From Antedon mediterranea (taxonomy: Eukaryota; Echinodermata; Crinoidea; Comatulida; Antedonidae): a stretch of 64,000 nucleotides of DNA. The position numbers and the translations under genes were made by a program. This document shows positions 12,056 to 25,400 of the stretch, in pieces; the first letter of the stretch is position 1, and each line of letters opens with the position of its first letter. The notes beneath the pieces are model-generated. The model did no database searches. It saw nothing but the letters and a program-made list of their open reading frames with translations, and was not told where the DNA came from. The stretch lies in contig NC_092676.1 in the NCBI RefSeq assembly GCF_964355755.1, forward strand, positions 14,552,288 through 14,616,287, given 5' to 3'.

Positions 12056-13970
12056 CAGTACAGGACAGAATTATTGCAAAAATCCCAACGCATTCAACAC
12101 GTTGTCGTTGCGTTGTGTTTGCGTTGCGTTGAACGGCTTTCAACGTTTAGTTGTTTATTCAACGAAAGTCATTATCAGCATGTCAAGTAAACAATTAGTT
12201 ATTTCAACGCTAGCTGCTGCAGCACTAGACTGGCCGATTACACGCCTGAACGATCAGTAACAACAACAGGCAAAATACCTATCGGCAGTCACTACCAGAT
12301 ATTTAACAGTTAACACTGTACTGTAGGCCTTCCGGGGGAAAACACGACCTCACGTCGTAAAATCAAACAACGTGGAAATTATTGACATCAACACACGAGG
12401 CCGCCACCCTGGTTTCCTCAAGAAAAACATCACGTGTGTTATGACGTATTTAACGATCGTTAATGACGACGAAGTAATTAATTTTATTTAGGCCTACATT
12501 TTTTAGCTGTTCGAGATTCAAGAGATAAAGTTAAAATATTGTTTCTCTATTTTGGTTTTTATTTTATAATTGTCCCATTGTTTGTTGTAATGTAATTTGA
12601 AAGAACTAAAAAATTTGACGTGTCCGACACCCATGAACCAATTTAAATCTTTATAAATCGAACAACATTACATTTTTAAGTACAAAAAGCGTTTTGAATA
12701 CGTTAACAATTGAGCGTGTTGAATGTGTTGAACCCGTTGACCGTTCATTGACGACGTTAAACAATTGAATCCCATAGCGTTGAACGCGTTGAAAACGTTG
12801 CGCGTTTTGAAAAGCATCACACTGTAAACTGATTAAAATGTTGGCTGTTCGCTTGCATATTCTCGCAACTCCCATCCCATTCATACAGTTTCAGGAGGAG
12901 GCCAATATAATTATATTAAGAAACAAAACAATAGTATGTTAAAGAGAAAACGCCTAAACCTCGCCTGTAATAATATATTGTCTTGCATCAGAATAAAGTG
13001 GTTCTTTATTCTGAATTGTTTGGTTATTCAAATATTTGTGGGTTACACCTTGGCGTGAATAATATGGTATGGCACAGGTTTTGATTTTAAAGAAAACGCC
13101 TAACATTGCCTATTGTCATCAAATTGGTCATTCCTATTTCTTGGTTATTATATTTAACGCTTTTCTCTGCATGGGTTACGTTAGGCATCACAATAATTAA
13201 TTTATAATATAATACATGATAATGATATATTTATGGATAACAATAAAACTAAACGATTTTTTCCCTTTTAATTACGCGTTATTTCATAATGAATGAACTC
13301 TTCACCTTTCGATCAGTTCGTCCCTCACGTCACGAAAAGCATGCGTGAAAAAGACGACGACCATGCTGGATCGTTATGTTGGTGGTGTATTGTTGCCTTC
13401 CATGGCGGCGGGTGTAGGCTACGTTGTTTTTATAAATAATCGAGAAAAATGTAGTACAGTACTGCGAAGTTTTTAGTTTGGAAATAATTAATTACGATGT
13501 GACCTAGCCTCCAAGATTCACCGCCGCCTTAACTTTGGTATTTAATACTCCAGTTAATATAGGCACACAGTAATTGAGGACATGACCACTACTTTTAACT
13601 GCGATGGCAGACGCGGCTCATATACACACGGGGCCTACTCGTTAGTAGTAGGCCTAGCCTAGTGTAATATATTAAGCTAGGTTTCCGCGGAAAAATACAC
13701 ATTATGTTTGTTTTCTTAAATATTTGTAATACTGTATTTTATACTATTACTACTACTACTAATACACACTGGCAATCTGTAAATACCATACGAATCCGAT
13801 TGTTCGTTATTTCAACGCAAACTCAACGCAACACATTGTGTTGGTTGAATAAACAGTTCAACGAACTCAACACTTTCAACGCCAACGGACAACGCAGTTT
13901 CAACGCGTTGTCAACACTTTAACAATGCGTTGAATGCGTTCAAAATCTGCAATAATTCTGTCCGGTACTG
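12056..13970. mobile_element. TA-flanked non-autonomous DNA transposon (Tc1/mariner-pogo type) inside the satellite
   Basis: Terminal inverted repeats begin CAGTAC(A/C)GGACAGAATT and agree at 22 of 23 positions. The element is flanked by TA at 12054-12055 and 13971-13972. The flanks join as ...ATTGTA + GCATACTTTTTCC, which matches the uninterrupted satellite unit near 11580-11600 (CATCGTAGCATACTTTTTCC), so the insertion site is directly confirmed. Subterminal regions are dense in AACGCGTTGAA-type words in both orientations. No transposase frame is visible. Confidence 0.85.
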
Positions 13971-14098
13971 TAGCATACTTTTTCCGCCAGTAAACATACA
14001 CGATAAAAAAATTGATTGGTTGTGGTTGATATTTTTAATCGTCACGGATAAGGTTTTAAGCGGTACCTTGACGCTTTAAAGGGCTGGGGAGAACACTG

Positions 14099-14924
14099 AT
14101 TACATAATTATACTGTACTGTAGTACGTCTTCAAGCTTGAGCGGGAGTCAAACGATACTTTCTATTCGTAAAAAACTTTTCTTTTTGCCGTTTTCATACA
14201 GTACACAGTACGTCTTGCAGCTTGAGAGGAAGTCGAGCGTTATTTTTGTAAACAAAAATGAACAGTAAGATCCTATCAGCATCCCTTTTTTATTAGACCT
14301 AGTCTAGTTTTACTTTATTTATTAGAAGTGTAGCTAATTCGCCTCAAAGTCATTGTTGAAAATTTATATTTATATTTTTGTTATTCGGTGGTTTTTATTG
14401 TGGTAAAAATTCTAGGGCACTATGGCAATTAGTAGTGGCCATGGTTGTTGTTAAATTTCAAAGGCATTGAGGCCAATTGAAAGGGCACCGAAGGCACTGG
14501 TAAAATTTGAGGCCTGTGTGGATTTGTTTCTTTAGCCGGCCTTACTTAAAAACGTGAAGTTGTGGTATGTCAACAACATCGCGTTTCATTTCACGTGACT
14601 CAGAAATCTAGGTTGTATTAATTCTCTATCGGTAGTCCTTTTGAGCAATCAACTGAACGTTCTGTTACTATATTTAAAATTCATCAGTGGAAAATTAAAT
14701 GAAGTTGAATATATCGGCGGAAACAGAATAATTTAGAGTGGGCTGATTGGTACGTTTAAACGCTGGGCGCAGAACCTTGAAATTAGCTTTAGAGTAGGCG
14801 GAAGCCTTTTAGGCACAATTACATCATTCACTGAGATCTATGACCGCGCTGAAATATATAATTACCTGTTTCACCATATATTTTTTGTACATTAAATAAA
14901 ATAAGGTTTTTTTTCAAAATGTTA
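14099..14924. other. non-coding, no gene seen
   Basis: No coding frame or repeat can be supported. It lies between the hAT-like element and the first possible exon of the broken transposase-like gene. Confidence 0.4.
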
Positions 14925-16083
14925 CTATGGAACCAACATCGAAGCGGTTAAAGCAATCTAATTTATCACCTGGGGTTTTTTTTGGAAAGCACTGACAGCC
15001 TATACAACAGCTCCAGGTAAATATAATTATATGAGCTTATTTTATGATGGTGATAGGCCTACTGCATACTAGGTCTACTAGTTAGGCCTAGGCTAAGCCT
15101 AGCCTATTTTTTTAAATTTATGAAAAGGTGTTTAGTTGGACGGAAGAAGTGGTAATTTACATATTAATAATGATTGATAGATTATTAATTTTTGTTAATA
15201 TTAATATTAATTAGGCCTAACTAGTAATAATTTAGGAACTTAATTCACATTCTAATTCTCTGCCAGAGTGGCACTCTGAAATTAAAAATGTATCATCATT
15301 CAATAATGTATTAATAGTAAAATTCTTGCCCATTATTTTTTTCAGATGTAGAGATTAATAATGATGATTATTCTGCTACTGTAGTACTACTGCTAGCACC
15401 AACAATAACAATCTTGAATTTACAAACGATGCCTATACGTCGACATGTGAAGATACTCCATTGACCACCATTGTACATGAAGAAGCTACCTGCAATGATC
15501 GAGCCATAACCATTTTTGATAACACATGTCAAGGATACATCGGACGAGGAACGCTTTAGGGTTGTGACAAAGGTCAGACAGGTACAACATAGAATTTATT
15601 CATTTAAACTATACAAAGATGTACGTATTTGGTGTTATTGGTAGATTTTATTTATACTGTATACCATGTTATGATTACCAAAGCGTAATATTTTGCTATA
15701 AAATAATCCCTAATCTACTACCTAGCTAATGTTTTTAGTAGTACGAGAATAAATATTTCTTTTACATAGCAATAACACGGTCAAATGGATAAATCTGCAA
15801 AACAGAAGCTACCCTCAACAAGATATGCACATTTACCGACTACATATTTAAGGGAAATAAGCCATGTATTCAACAATTAGACTAGAATTTTGTTTTAGTA
15901 AGGAGAATGAAGATGGTAGAGCTGGAACCTGTAAAAAGAGAAAAAACCAAAGTGAGAAGAAGCAGATCAGCTGTACATACTATGTAGAGGGAGTGAAGGT
16001 ATGCCAACAGTCATTTGAGTTTGTTCATTGGTAGAAACTTAACATTCTATTATTAATACTGTTTGTGCATTCCAGGGTTCTCA

Positions 16084-16470
16084 CCAGCATATCATTCATT
16101 CATTCATCTTTTATTTCGGAAAAAAAATTTCTCCATAGCTCAATAACAAATTAGTGTACATTTTTAAAAATATAAAGGAAACAAAAATATATAGATATAT
16201 AAAAAAAACATAGTCACGTGGTGAAAACAACAGCTTCATCCATCTACCATGTAGATAGGATGAAGGAAAAGCAAATTCATAAATACATTTTGTGACAATA
16301 TTGCCTGTCCTCCCCAACCTGCACAACATGCCAAACACCACCTTACGTTGTAGTTCGTAGAACGAGCAGTGTGGTTTTCTACAAACATGGTTCTGGCACT
16401 GCATGACCTAGGTTTATTAAGGAGCAGGCATATAGCATTGTTGAAGCACACATTTAGTGCTTTCATAGAT
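16084..16470 (-). mobile_element. LINE 3'-end fragment
   Basis: The minus frame contains NNAICLLLNKPRSCSARTMF followed by a segment like the C-terminus of CR1/Rex-type ORF2 proteins (short arginine-rich stretch, SAR-MFVEN, then an F/Y-rich tail). It ends in a T-rich tail near 16084. It is short, so probably a 5'-truncated insertion, and it sits in an intron of the broken transposase-like gene. Confidence 0.5.
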
Positions 16471-17220
16471 TTTACATTAAAATTTGCCCACAGAGAAGCA
16501 CAGTATAAGTTATTACAATATGTTTTAAGTGATAGTCGTCATATGACTGAAAAAACGTGACGAAGATCGTGTTTCTAGATTTTGTGTCACATGACAGGAC
16601 CATGACGAGGACCTTGGCATTCAGATAACTTTCTATGTGATGAATATTCTGCCCAAAAAAAGTATAATGGTACTAGAAATAAATGACTAGCCTGGGATGT
16701 ACAGCATCAATTCCATACATGTTTGTATGCTGTTTGGAACTTGGTTGTTGTGATTCCCCATGCCTTCACTTCTTATCTCTACCACTTCTATTAGAAGATT
16801 GATAATTTTATGAATTTGGGTTTTTTTTTTACAATTTTTTAGTATATCTGGACATCAACTCACAGGCTTCAAACATTTCAACATGGAGGGTGTATCACAG
16901 CCACGTAAAAATTTGGGTGGTAGGAAATCTGGTTAGATTGGTCTTAACCGATGCAAACATGTGGCAACATTCATCGAAAACTATGGCAGCAGCCACGGTA
17001 TGCCTTTGCTTGGAAAGACTAACGGTGTTCGAAAAACAGGAAACTAGCCAAATATACTATCAACCTCTAAATCCAAGGTGTCATTGTTTAGAAAGTATGT
17101 GTTACAAATGGAAGTAAATCGTAGAAGGGTCATTATTAAAGGTAAGCATTGGTTGTAATTTTGATCTTGCAGCATGATGATTTTGCAGGGATGTTGATGG
17201 ATGTCAACAGGTTAAGGGCC

Positions 17221-18105
17221 TGTGTCAAAATTATATTACTCTGTGTAACATGGTGCACCGCGGTTAATGTTATTCCGTGTATTACAATTCGTTAATGAGG
17301 TGGGTGTAACCATGTTCATTGAAGAGTTGAGTTCTAACGCTACTAACGTTTTGCATCATGCATATTCATGAGGTATTTACTGAATCGTTTACTGAATAAT
17401 AAAAAACAGCACACACGGTAAACGGTTTGTACATTTTGTAATACATTACGTGTGTTTCCGCTGAACTGAACGTGATGTTGTGCGTCTTGAAAAGCCCGGT
17501 CGAAGCAAGCAATTGGTCAGTCCATTTTTATGTCATAATATTTATAACCATCATCTCTCAACATTCTCTCGATCTCGCGCTCAGCAGTAACTTTGACATC
17601 AGACACTCTGTATATTCGATCGATTTAAACATAGTCAATAGAAGTAAAATGACCAAAAAATAATAATAATAATTATTAGCGCCATCTTGTTCATCCTGTT
17701 AGCTTAGTCAACAACGTCATGCATGTATACCGCCAACGACATCGTGCTATATTTAGACTAGGTTTGCCCACTGTCTGGTCATGGTCTGTGTGAGAGCATG
17801 CAGCTTGTTTTTGAACGTCTAAACAATTGTATAAATAATAGTAACAGTAGAATGTAATAAATTAGGCAGGATATTTATTGTTTAAACGCTTGTATTAACT
17901 CTAAAAATCAACAGAGCGTGTCTCCTGTTTCTGCTGTACTACTCATGAATATTCATTTGCTTACTTATGAATAATCAATTTGCCAACGTAATTAATGAAA
18001 TCCACAAGTTTATGTGTAAACGAACATCTGTTAGGTGTGTTAGTGCGTTAACCGCGGTAAACTTTGTGTTTACTGCGTTACACGGAGTAATATAATTTTG
18101 ACACA
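17221..18105. mobile_element. 885 bp TIR element, non-autonomous
   Basis: The ends TGTGTCAAAATTATATTACT... and ...AGTAATATAATTTTGACACA are 29-bp inverted repeats with one mismatch. The inside has no coding capacity. A related partial copy lies at 23095-23490 in inverted orientation. Confidence 0.75.
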
Positions 18106-19625
18106 TCACCTAAGGTTGAATAGGGCCAAAAACATTATTTTGAGGTGTCCTGGGGTTTTTTGGAGGGTTGAAATTTGACTTTGAGAGTTTAGAATAACAT
18201 TTATGCTGATTTTTATTCAATATTTAATTAGAAATGTTGCTATTATTTTATCTTGCAGGATGACTGTTGAGAGTAGTGAAGCGTACTACTTTACAGAAAA
18301 TCTGGCGAGATTTTAGGGTAATGCATCCAATAATGGATCTGTGCTGGGTTTATGTGCAGCATAACACATCCTCTACCACAGTGCAAATGTCTTTGTTGCT
18401 AAAAAGCAAGAGCGGTGAGTCTTTTAATTTATTAGATAATGACTTTAATAATGAAGCTAAGCACAATGTGCATCACTGATGGTATATACATACACAATCA
18501 TTATTATGCTACAACCATTAAAGTGCATGAGCACTCCCTTAATTGACAGGGCACATGTTGCTGGATAAGATGAACATTGTCATTTTTGTTGTCAACTCGA
18601 TAGAAATTAACAACAACCAAGATTATTTGTACTAATTAATACAATCTTTTATGTTACAGTATAACCAACTATGTGGCACATCTAAAACATGTGGAGGAAG
18701 AGCCTTTTACAGAACCAATGTAGCAATGGCCAAGACTAGCCTTCAAGGTCAAATATTTGGTGAACATATACCCTGGAGTCCGGATATAACGAGTCATTAC
18801 AGTTTGATTTCACCCAACAGATTCTATATCCTAGTGACTCTCTGCAGCCAGGGCTCATATATTTCAAAACGCAATGGAAGTGCGGCTTATTTGGAATACC
18901 TGCTGAAGGCCTTACAAAGCGGGTAAATTATTTGATTGATGAGAGGCACAAAAGTTCAAAAGGATCAATTGCAGTTATTTCTTATATTCATGATTTTCTG
19001 GATAAATATGGTATATAGGAAAAGTGTTTGTAAATTGCACAGGCCAGAATAAAAACAACTATTTGCTCTGGTATTGTTTATGGAGATGCATACATGGGCT
19101 GTATGAAGACAGTATTCACTTCATGGTAGATGGATTCTTCGGTCTGTTAAAACAACGGTTTTCCAAGACCTTAGTTTCTTCATTGTTGTGCAAATCATTG
19201 TCTGCTGGAGTGAATTGGAAATGAACAAGGAGAGGTCTATGTCAAAAATGTTGACAGGCAAAGCTTTCTCACACCCTATTTCAAGAAGATGGTAGGAATT
19301 AAAAAAATGCAGCATCTTCATTTTAGCAAAGAGTATCCAGGTGTTGTGTTTTTCAAAGAATATGTCAACAGTCCAGAAGAGCAAATTAACCTCCTAAAGA
19401 ACCCTGTAATAATGCCACCTAAAGTGCTTCCAGCAGCTGTACCATCCCCAGGTCTTCCTTTGAAACGCCAGTGGTACCGATTGATTATGTCCGAGAATTC
19501 CGCAAGGACACTTTTAAGGACACAGTATGCCCACAACCTGCTTTACCATGACAAACGGTTAATTAAAGCATTTAAGTGCAATTTCTTCAGATTAATTCTA
19601 AATATTTGCAATCAATAAAAGATGT

Positions 19626-22416
19626 ATTGTCCCTTTGACTAATTCCAAAAAAAAAAAGAAAAAAAGATTTCTTCTTGTCAGGAAAATGCAACAAAAGGAA
19701 TGACTGTTTTAACTGTATATATGAACTGTTTTATAAGTTGTTTTGTGACTGTGTAATTTGGTAGTAGTCACTCTCATACTGTAGGCCTACATTTAAAAGT
19801 ATCACATCCAAATGCCAACTTCAAGTCAATGGCTACCAGATGTCTCTGTGAGACGGTTATTTGAACCAGTACCAGTACCAGTTGTCCCGAATGTTCTTCC
19901 GAACATCCAAGCATTAGCAAGAGAACTATATTGATGCCGGACTGTTGATATGGGAAAAAAACTTGTGGAAAAGAGATGTCCCTGACAGTCCCAGAATAGT
20001 TGCTGACAAGAATTTTTTTTGAAAATTTTCATATGATTCTTCAACTGGTTGGCACCAATATTTAGTACCTTGCGCCATATGAAAACGTAGAAACTCTATG
20101 GCCAATGAGAGGCTTAACGGCTTAGCACTAATGAATATTCATTACAGGATTCCAGTCGATATCCCATATATAATTGTAAGGTTTTTTTGTCAAAATGACA
20201 GGTGAATGCAATTTGTTGATATTTTGGCCAGTAAGGTTGTGGCTCTATGTTTACATAACAGAGTTCTTAAAGACACTTTCACTCAGATTGTTTGATCTAT
20301 TTCAATTAGGTCACAAACTGAATTTTATGTAAAATAATGTAAAATAAGAATTTTTTTATATTTTCTAATTGCATTATTTTTGTCTCACAAATATAAATTG
20401 TATACAGTAGTTGTATTCTGATCGGGTATGAAGCATTTCACATACACACAGAGCCAAAATGGACTTGCACAGTGTACCATGGAATCGTAACTGAGAGTGA
20501 ATTATTATAATAACCGGCCAAGGCTGACAGCAAGAACAAAGTCATTATTTATTGAACGTCTACATGCATCCCAATAATACTGTATTTATCAGTAAATTTT
20601 TTTAGAATCTCTTCTCCCAGATGTGCTTTGAGGTTTGTAATTTGAACATGACCCGTCCTAGTTTACAAATTATTAAAAATGTCAGCCTCTAGAACTATAG
20701 TTACCGCTCTGATATAGCTTCTGAATGAGTATGTCCTCTTGGGACATAGCTGGCTAAAGCCGCGGGCACGAAAAAAGAAAGCATTTAAAAACTGAAACTG
20801 CTCAAAGGCTAGACGTGATTTCATTAAATTAAGACAAAAGTACAATTCAGAAAGTATCTATCTGAGGATCATACACACATGGATATAAAAACATGGGGCA
20901 AATTAATGATGAATGGAGTGCTCCATCGCTATTTCCATTTAAAAAAAACAATATCCTACTTGTATTCTATTATTTTAACATTTATTTAAACAGTCCATAT
21001 TATGCCACAGTACTAAGTGTAATATTTCATCAAAACAGGCATGATGCAATTTTAAAACGAAACATCGTTTATTACATAGCCTGTAAACAAAACATAGTTC
21101 AGACAGTAGAGTAGTAGTAGGATCCGTGCGCAATACACATTAAAGTTCAAAATTGACCGTTTTTAAATGGGCACGTGAATCATAATTAAAGAACTATCTT
21201 TGATTTGTATGTATTTTTGCGATTAAAGGATATCTTTTTAATAATTAATCATAAATATATCTGAAGAAAGAACACTGATTAATTTTAAAATGTCGAGCAG
21301 CGTTTTTTGTAAGAAATATTTCTTGTTCATTTAACTTGTATTTTCAGGATTTTTCACAATTTGACAATGATTTCAATGTCAGAAAATAGTATCCACATTG
21401 TTTTAAAGTTAAAAAGTATTAAAGCAAATAGTCATAGACCAATACCTAAAAAGTTTGTAACCCAAAATAATTGTATTCTTCTGGGCTGAATTTTTATGTG
21501 CTCAGAAATCGATTGAAACGATCTATAAATTACTCAAGAGCCGAGCCGACCAGGGGCCCTTGGCATCCCCTTTGTGAAATAACATGTTTGTTATTCAGTT
21601 TGATAACAAATTGGCGTCCCTCATAAGCTGTACATTTACAGCATGGATTTTAATGAATTGACGGATATGTAAGTTATATCGATTATCAAAGAGATGCATG
21701 TAAAAACCACTGCTTATAGCCATATATTAATAATATATATATATATATAATAATAATGTTTATTGTAATGCCACACACGGTAACCACATACTTTGTTAAA
21801 TGCATAATTTAATATTCTATAAATTAACGCTATTTTTAGTTTCTGGAGGTTTCATGAACAACATGATAATAGTAATGTAAAAATTGCATATTTTATTATT
21901 ATTACCAACCAGAAAATATATATGATGTCATCATCGATACGTATCCATGTGTAAAGTTATAAGGTTTCCTGTCGGCATTAGAAGTTTGCTAGTTCACCAG
22001 TGCCTTATTCAAATTCTTATTTGTGGGAAATTTCTATTGATGTAGTTTTTGTCGGGTTTCAAAATGATTATTTATCACTTAAGAAGAATGGCATGTAAGA
22101 AATAAAACTGTTTATACTCAATACTTTCAACATGCTTCTACTCTCTACCTAAAGTACCCACATGCATTTAGCATAAGCGATAGTGATTTGCCAATTCGCC
22201 ATGCTTTTTTATCTCCTCAGATCGCTCCTTTTAAATGACGAGACGATGTGGGTTAATGGAAAAACGAAAACTACATAGCTAGCATATTGATATAAGATAT
22301 GCAGTTGTAATTTTTAGGTTATATTATTCTAATACATTTAGATAATTTTTGTTTCGCTAGCCAAGGAAACGTCAATAGTTTTTGCCTTTATTCCAAAAAC
22401 TGTTTTTTCTTTTCAG
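19626..22416. other. intergenic region upstream of the nuclear receptor
   Basis: No coding exon is supportable. A receptor promoter or non-coding first exon would be expected here or to the left, because the 22417 exon begins at a splice acceptor; I cannot place either. A TA run is at 21737-21757. A ~45 bp segment at 22056-22102 recurs nearly exactly at 22550-22596. Confidence 0.4.
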
Positions 22417-22489
22417 GAAAAGGACACACTGACCTCAAACTACTAATTTCAAGTGACTAAAAGAAGTTAAAGAATGGATCAAGCAATAG
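22417..22489 (+). CDS. nuclear receptor coding exon 1 (5' UTR plus start codon)
   Basis: Acceptor TTTTCAG at 22410-22416, donor GTATAT at 22490. The coding part is 22474-22489 (MDQAI plus one base). Because the exon has an acceptor, at least one non-coding exon lies further upstream. It is supported by exact phase agreement with the next exon (G|AT = Asp6) and by the in-frame stop just before the ATG. If it were not used, translation would start at Met12 (26293). Confidence 0.65.
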
Positions 22490-25400
22490 GTATATATACT
22501 GTACTTTTATCCAACTTTTATCTTATTATATCTTGTCAGTGCAGCTCAGGTTTCAAAATGATTATTTACCACTTAAGAAGCACGGCATGTAAGGCCCTGT
22601 TTCTGCTGCCAAAAAAATACCTTATTTAATACAGTATTTTTTTATTACCGTATTTATACCGTTTTTTTTTTTTTGGCAGCAGAAACTGCGCTCATAAAAA
22701 AAATACCGTATTTTGTATACAGTACCGTATTTTTCCCACAAAATCTAGTTAGGCCTCACTTCTTGCTAGGCCTGCTAGCCTGGCCTGAATAGTCTAGGCA
22801 AGGCCTAGCTAATGACCACATTCTTTTTCAGTGAACATTGGCGAGACCACGGTCAAACTAAGTGAACTTAACCACAGTAGCTGAACCGGTTTATCCAACC
22901 CTAAAGTCAGATATTACATTATGTCACATACATTGCACTTTACTATTTAACATTTTTTTTCAGTTTATTTTTTGGCAAGTGAAAAATAATTTTAAATAAA
23001 AATAAGTTTAACTTTATGATTTGTACAGGTTTTTTAAAATCCCTTTTAAAAATGTATTTCATAATTCTTGTCTTAACCTGAATTGTAAGTGGCCGTGTCA
23101 AAATTATATTACTCCGTGTAAACACAGTTAAAACAATGTTTACTGTGGTTGTTCCGGATGTTCATTTATGCATAATCTTGTGGATTTCAGTAATTGTGTT
23201 AGCAAATTTATTCATGATAATAGTACAGCAGAAACAGGAGACACACTCCATTAATTTTTGGAGTTTAAACAATAAATATCTGGGCTAATTTATTCATATT
23301 CTACTGTTACTATTATTTGTTATAGCACTGTTTAGATGTTCAGAAACAAGCCTCTCATCCAGATCATGACCAGACAGTGGGCAAACCCTGTAAAGGTCTA
23401 AATATAGCGCGATGCCGTTGGTATACACACCTGACGTTGTGACTAGGCTAGCAGGATAAAAAAGACGATGCTAATATTAGCTGACAATATATTTCAGAAA
23501 AAATAGTAATTACCGTATATTTCGGTGTATAAGTCGCACTTTTGACACGCAAATTTGACCTCTAAATTAAGGGTGCGTCTTATATACCGAACATAAATGC
23601 CTCACCACACAGATTGTACATATCGTCACCTCGTTGGCTAGGCCTAGCTACAGTATACTAACGTAGGCTTCTGCCTAGTTTTCAAGGCATTTTAGCATGA
23701 TGTTATACTAAATATGATGAAAAGATTTGTTTATTATGGAGCTGCTGTTTTAGGCGCTCCGATAAAATTTCATTTGTAAACGTTTACGATTGGAATAGCC
23801 TAGGCTAGTTTTTATTTATAGTTATACGCACGATCGCCGACCGCCGTACCCCCAGCGCAAGCCCTTCTTGGCAGCCACATGGTGTACGGTATTCAACTAG
23901 TATATTCTTGTACTAGTTATTAATCCAATTTAATAGAGCGCATCGGGCTAATGTTTTGTACTAGATTTTAATGTTTTTTCTTAATCAATTCTCTTTCACA
24001 TGAGTTACAAACCTTTTATTTCATAATCATATAACAAAATTAGAATAACTTGAATTACTTAATTTCATCTATACAGTATATATCTGTTAATCTCATAGAA
24101 AAGTGACCCACATGATTAAAACTTATTATGGACTCATCTGACGATAACCATATGGGGCCTAGGCCTATCGGGAGACGCCTAGAGAGCATCATTGTAGTTC
24201 CCTGGGAATATTTAAAAAAACATCCCAAAAGCGACTTGAAATTAGAGCGCCGAAAACAAGTTTGGTATCAAAGTGTTTGTCAAAAGCTAAACTTTAACAA
24301 ACTGACCCTTGCACAGAGTTTGAAAAAATATTTCATGCCCATAAGGCACGTTTTTGGTAAATCCTAGAAATGGGTAGGTCGGTAGGAAAAGTTTTTTTTT
24401 TTTCAGATAAAATATGTGTTGGTGGCAAAATAATAAACAATTTACACAAATGATACAAAAAGACTTTTAAACACTTTTCATATCACCCTAGGCTCACGCT
24501 AGCTATTATTGTTTCAACAAATGTTTACAAAGGTTTATTAAATATACGTACACCTAGCTTTTTGAGGCAAAAAGGCCTAGGCTCTAGCTACCATTTTTAA
24601 AACAAAAACGATCAAGATCGAAATTAACTATTTCCGTGTTTAAATGCTACATTACGCAAGTTAAAATATTATTATAGATAAAAAATATTTTATATTGTTT
24701 TATTCATACGTAATTACACTTGCCTTAAAGATATAACTTTAAAATGTAGGCCGTTATGAGCCATATTTCGCCGATTTCTTATCGCGGGGAAATCGATCGA
24801 TCAAGGAGTAGGCTAGAGGCCTAGCGTGCATGCCGAAATGGATGGATTATTGCTATATAAATAACAAGTTTGAACAAAAGAGCTTACGACAATCTTAAGT
24901 AAATTTTTATTAAACGTATATAGGCCTACTTGCTTGGCGAATCCATGCCTTTTAAATAATTTAACAAGTTCGTAATCGGATCGTAGTACTTTACAGTAAA
25001 ACCAAAAAACAACGCATCAAACAACCTCGTGCAATGTTTTTCTTTGCTGCAGATCAACAGAGTCCATTAATTATGAGGGTGTTTAAAAATGTGATAACTA
25101 TTGAAAACCTGTCTCAACCACTGTGTAATCAAAGCGTTTATTTAATTAAAACTTGAATCCCCCAAAAATTAATAATCGCATATTCCGGTTATCACGTGAT
25201 TGATTCACAGATGGTTGCACTCTTCTTTTTTACACGTCCGATGGAGGTGAAATATGTTCGCCAATTTGGCGAATAAGACAATAATTTGTCGGTTGGGCGT
25301 GGCCCTTGGAGGACATGGCCACGACTTCAATCAATTTTTTTTTCTCAATATTTTTGAATTAATTTTCAAACTCGATTCAACAATTGTTTATATATATTTG

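Larger units (their letters stand above)
11014..14098. mobile_element. hAT-like non-autonomous element with internal satellite, split by a nested insertion
   Basis: The left end starts CAGTGTTCTCCCCA at 11014 and the right end is its inverted match finishing at 14098. CAGTG ends are typical of hAT elements, but I find no clean 8-bp target duplication in the flanks. The inside is made of ~175 bp tandem repeats and codes for nothing. Removing the nested 1915 bp insert leaves an element of about 1.17 kb. Confidence 0.6.
14925..19625 (+). pseudogene. broken spliced transposase-like gene with a GQNKNN motif
   Basis: Separate stretches recall, in order, a family of uncharacterised DDE-transposase-like proteins seen in cnidarians and sea urchins. 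A possible first exon starts near 14931 (MEPTSKRLKQS) and ends at a GTAAAT donor near 15016. An exon near 15900-16000 ends CTYYVEGVKVC. A stretch at 16860-17140 reads FIENYGSSHGMPL with stops. 18267-18420 reads MHPIMDLCW. 18650-19010 reads SPDITSHYS, then YFKTQWKCGLFGI in another frame. 19030-19160 reads CTGQNKNNYLLWY and GFFGLLKQRF. A C-terminal region at 19270-19540 ends before an AATAAA at 19614-19619. Frameshifts and stops recur in nearly every piece, and a LINE end and a TIR element have landed inside. Not functional as it stands. The catalytic assignment is inference. Confidence 0.6.

Noticed and set aside
11532-12260. Minus- and plus-strand ORFs of 70-95 codons as a repeat-protein gene
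   Set aside because: They follow the ~175 bp satellite and cross the boundary of an inserted element.
17221-18105. Exons of the broken transposase-like gene inside the TIR element
   Set aside because: The element interior matches the copy at 23095-23490 and carries no family motif; it is an insertion between exons.
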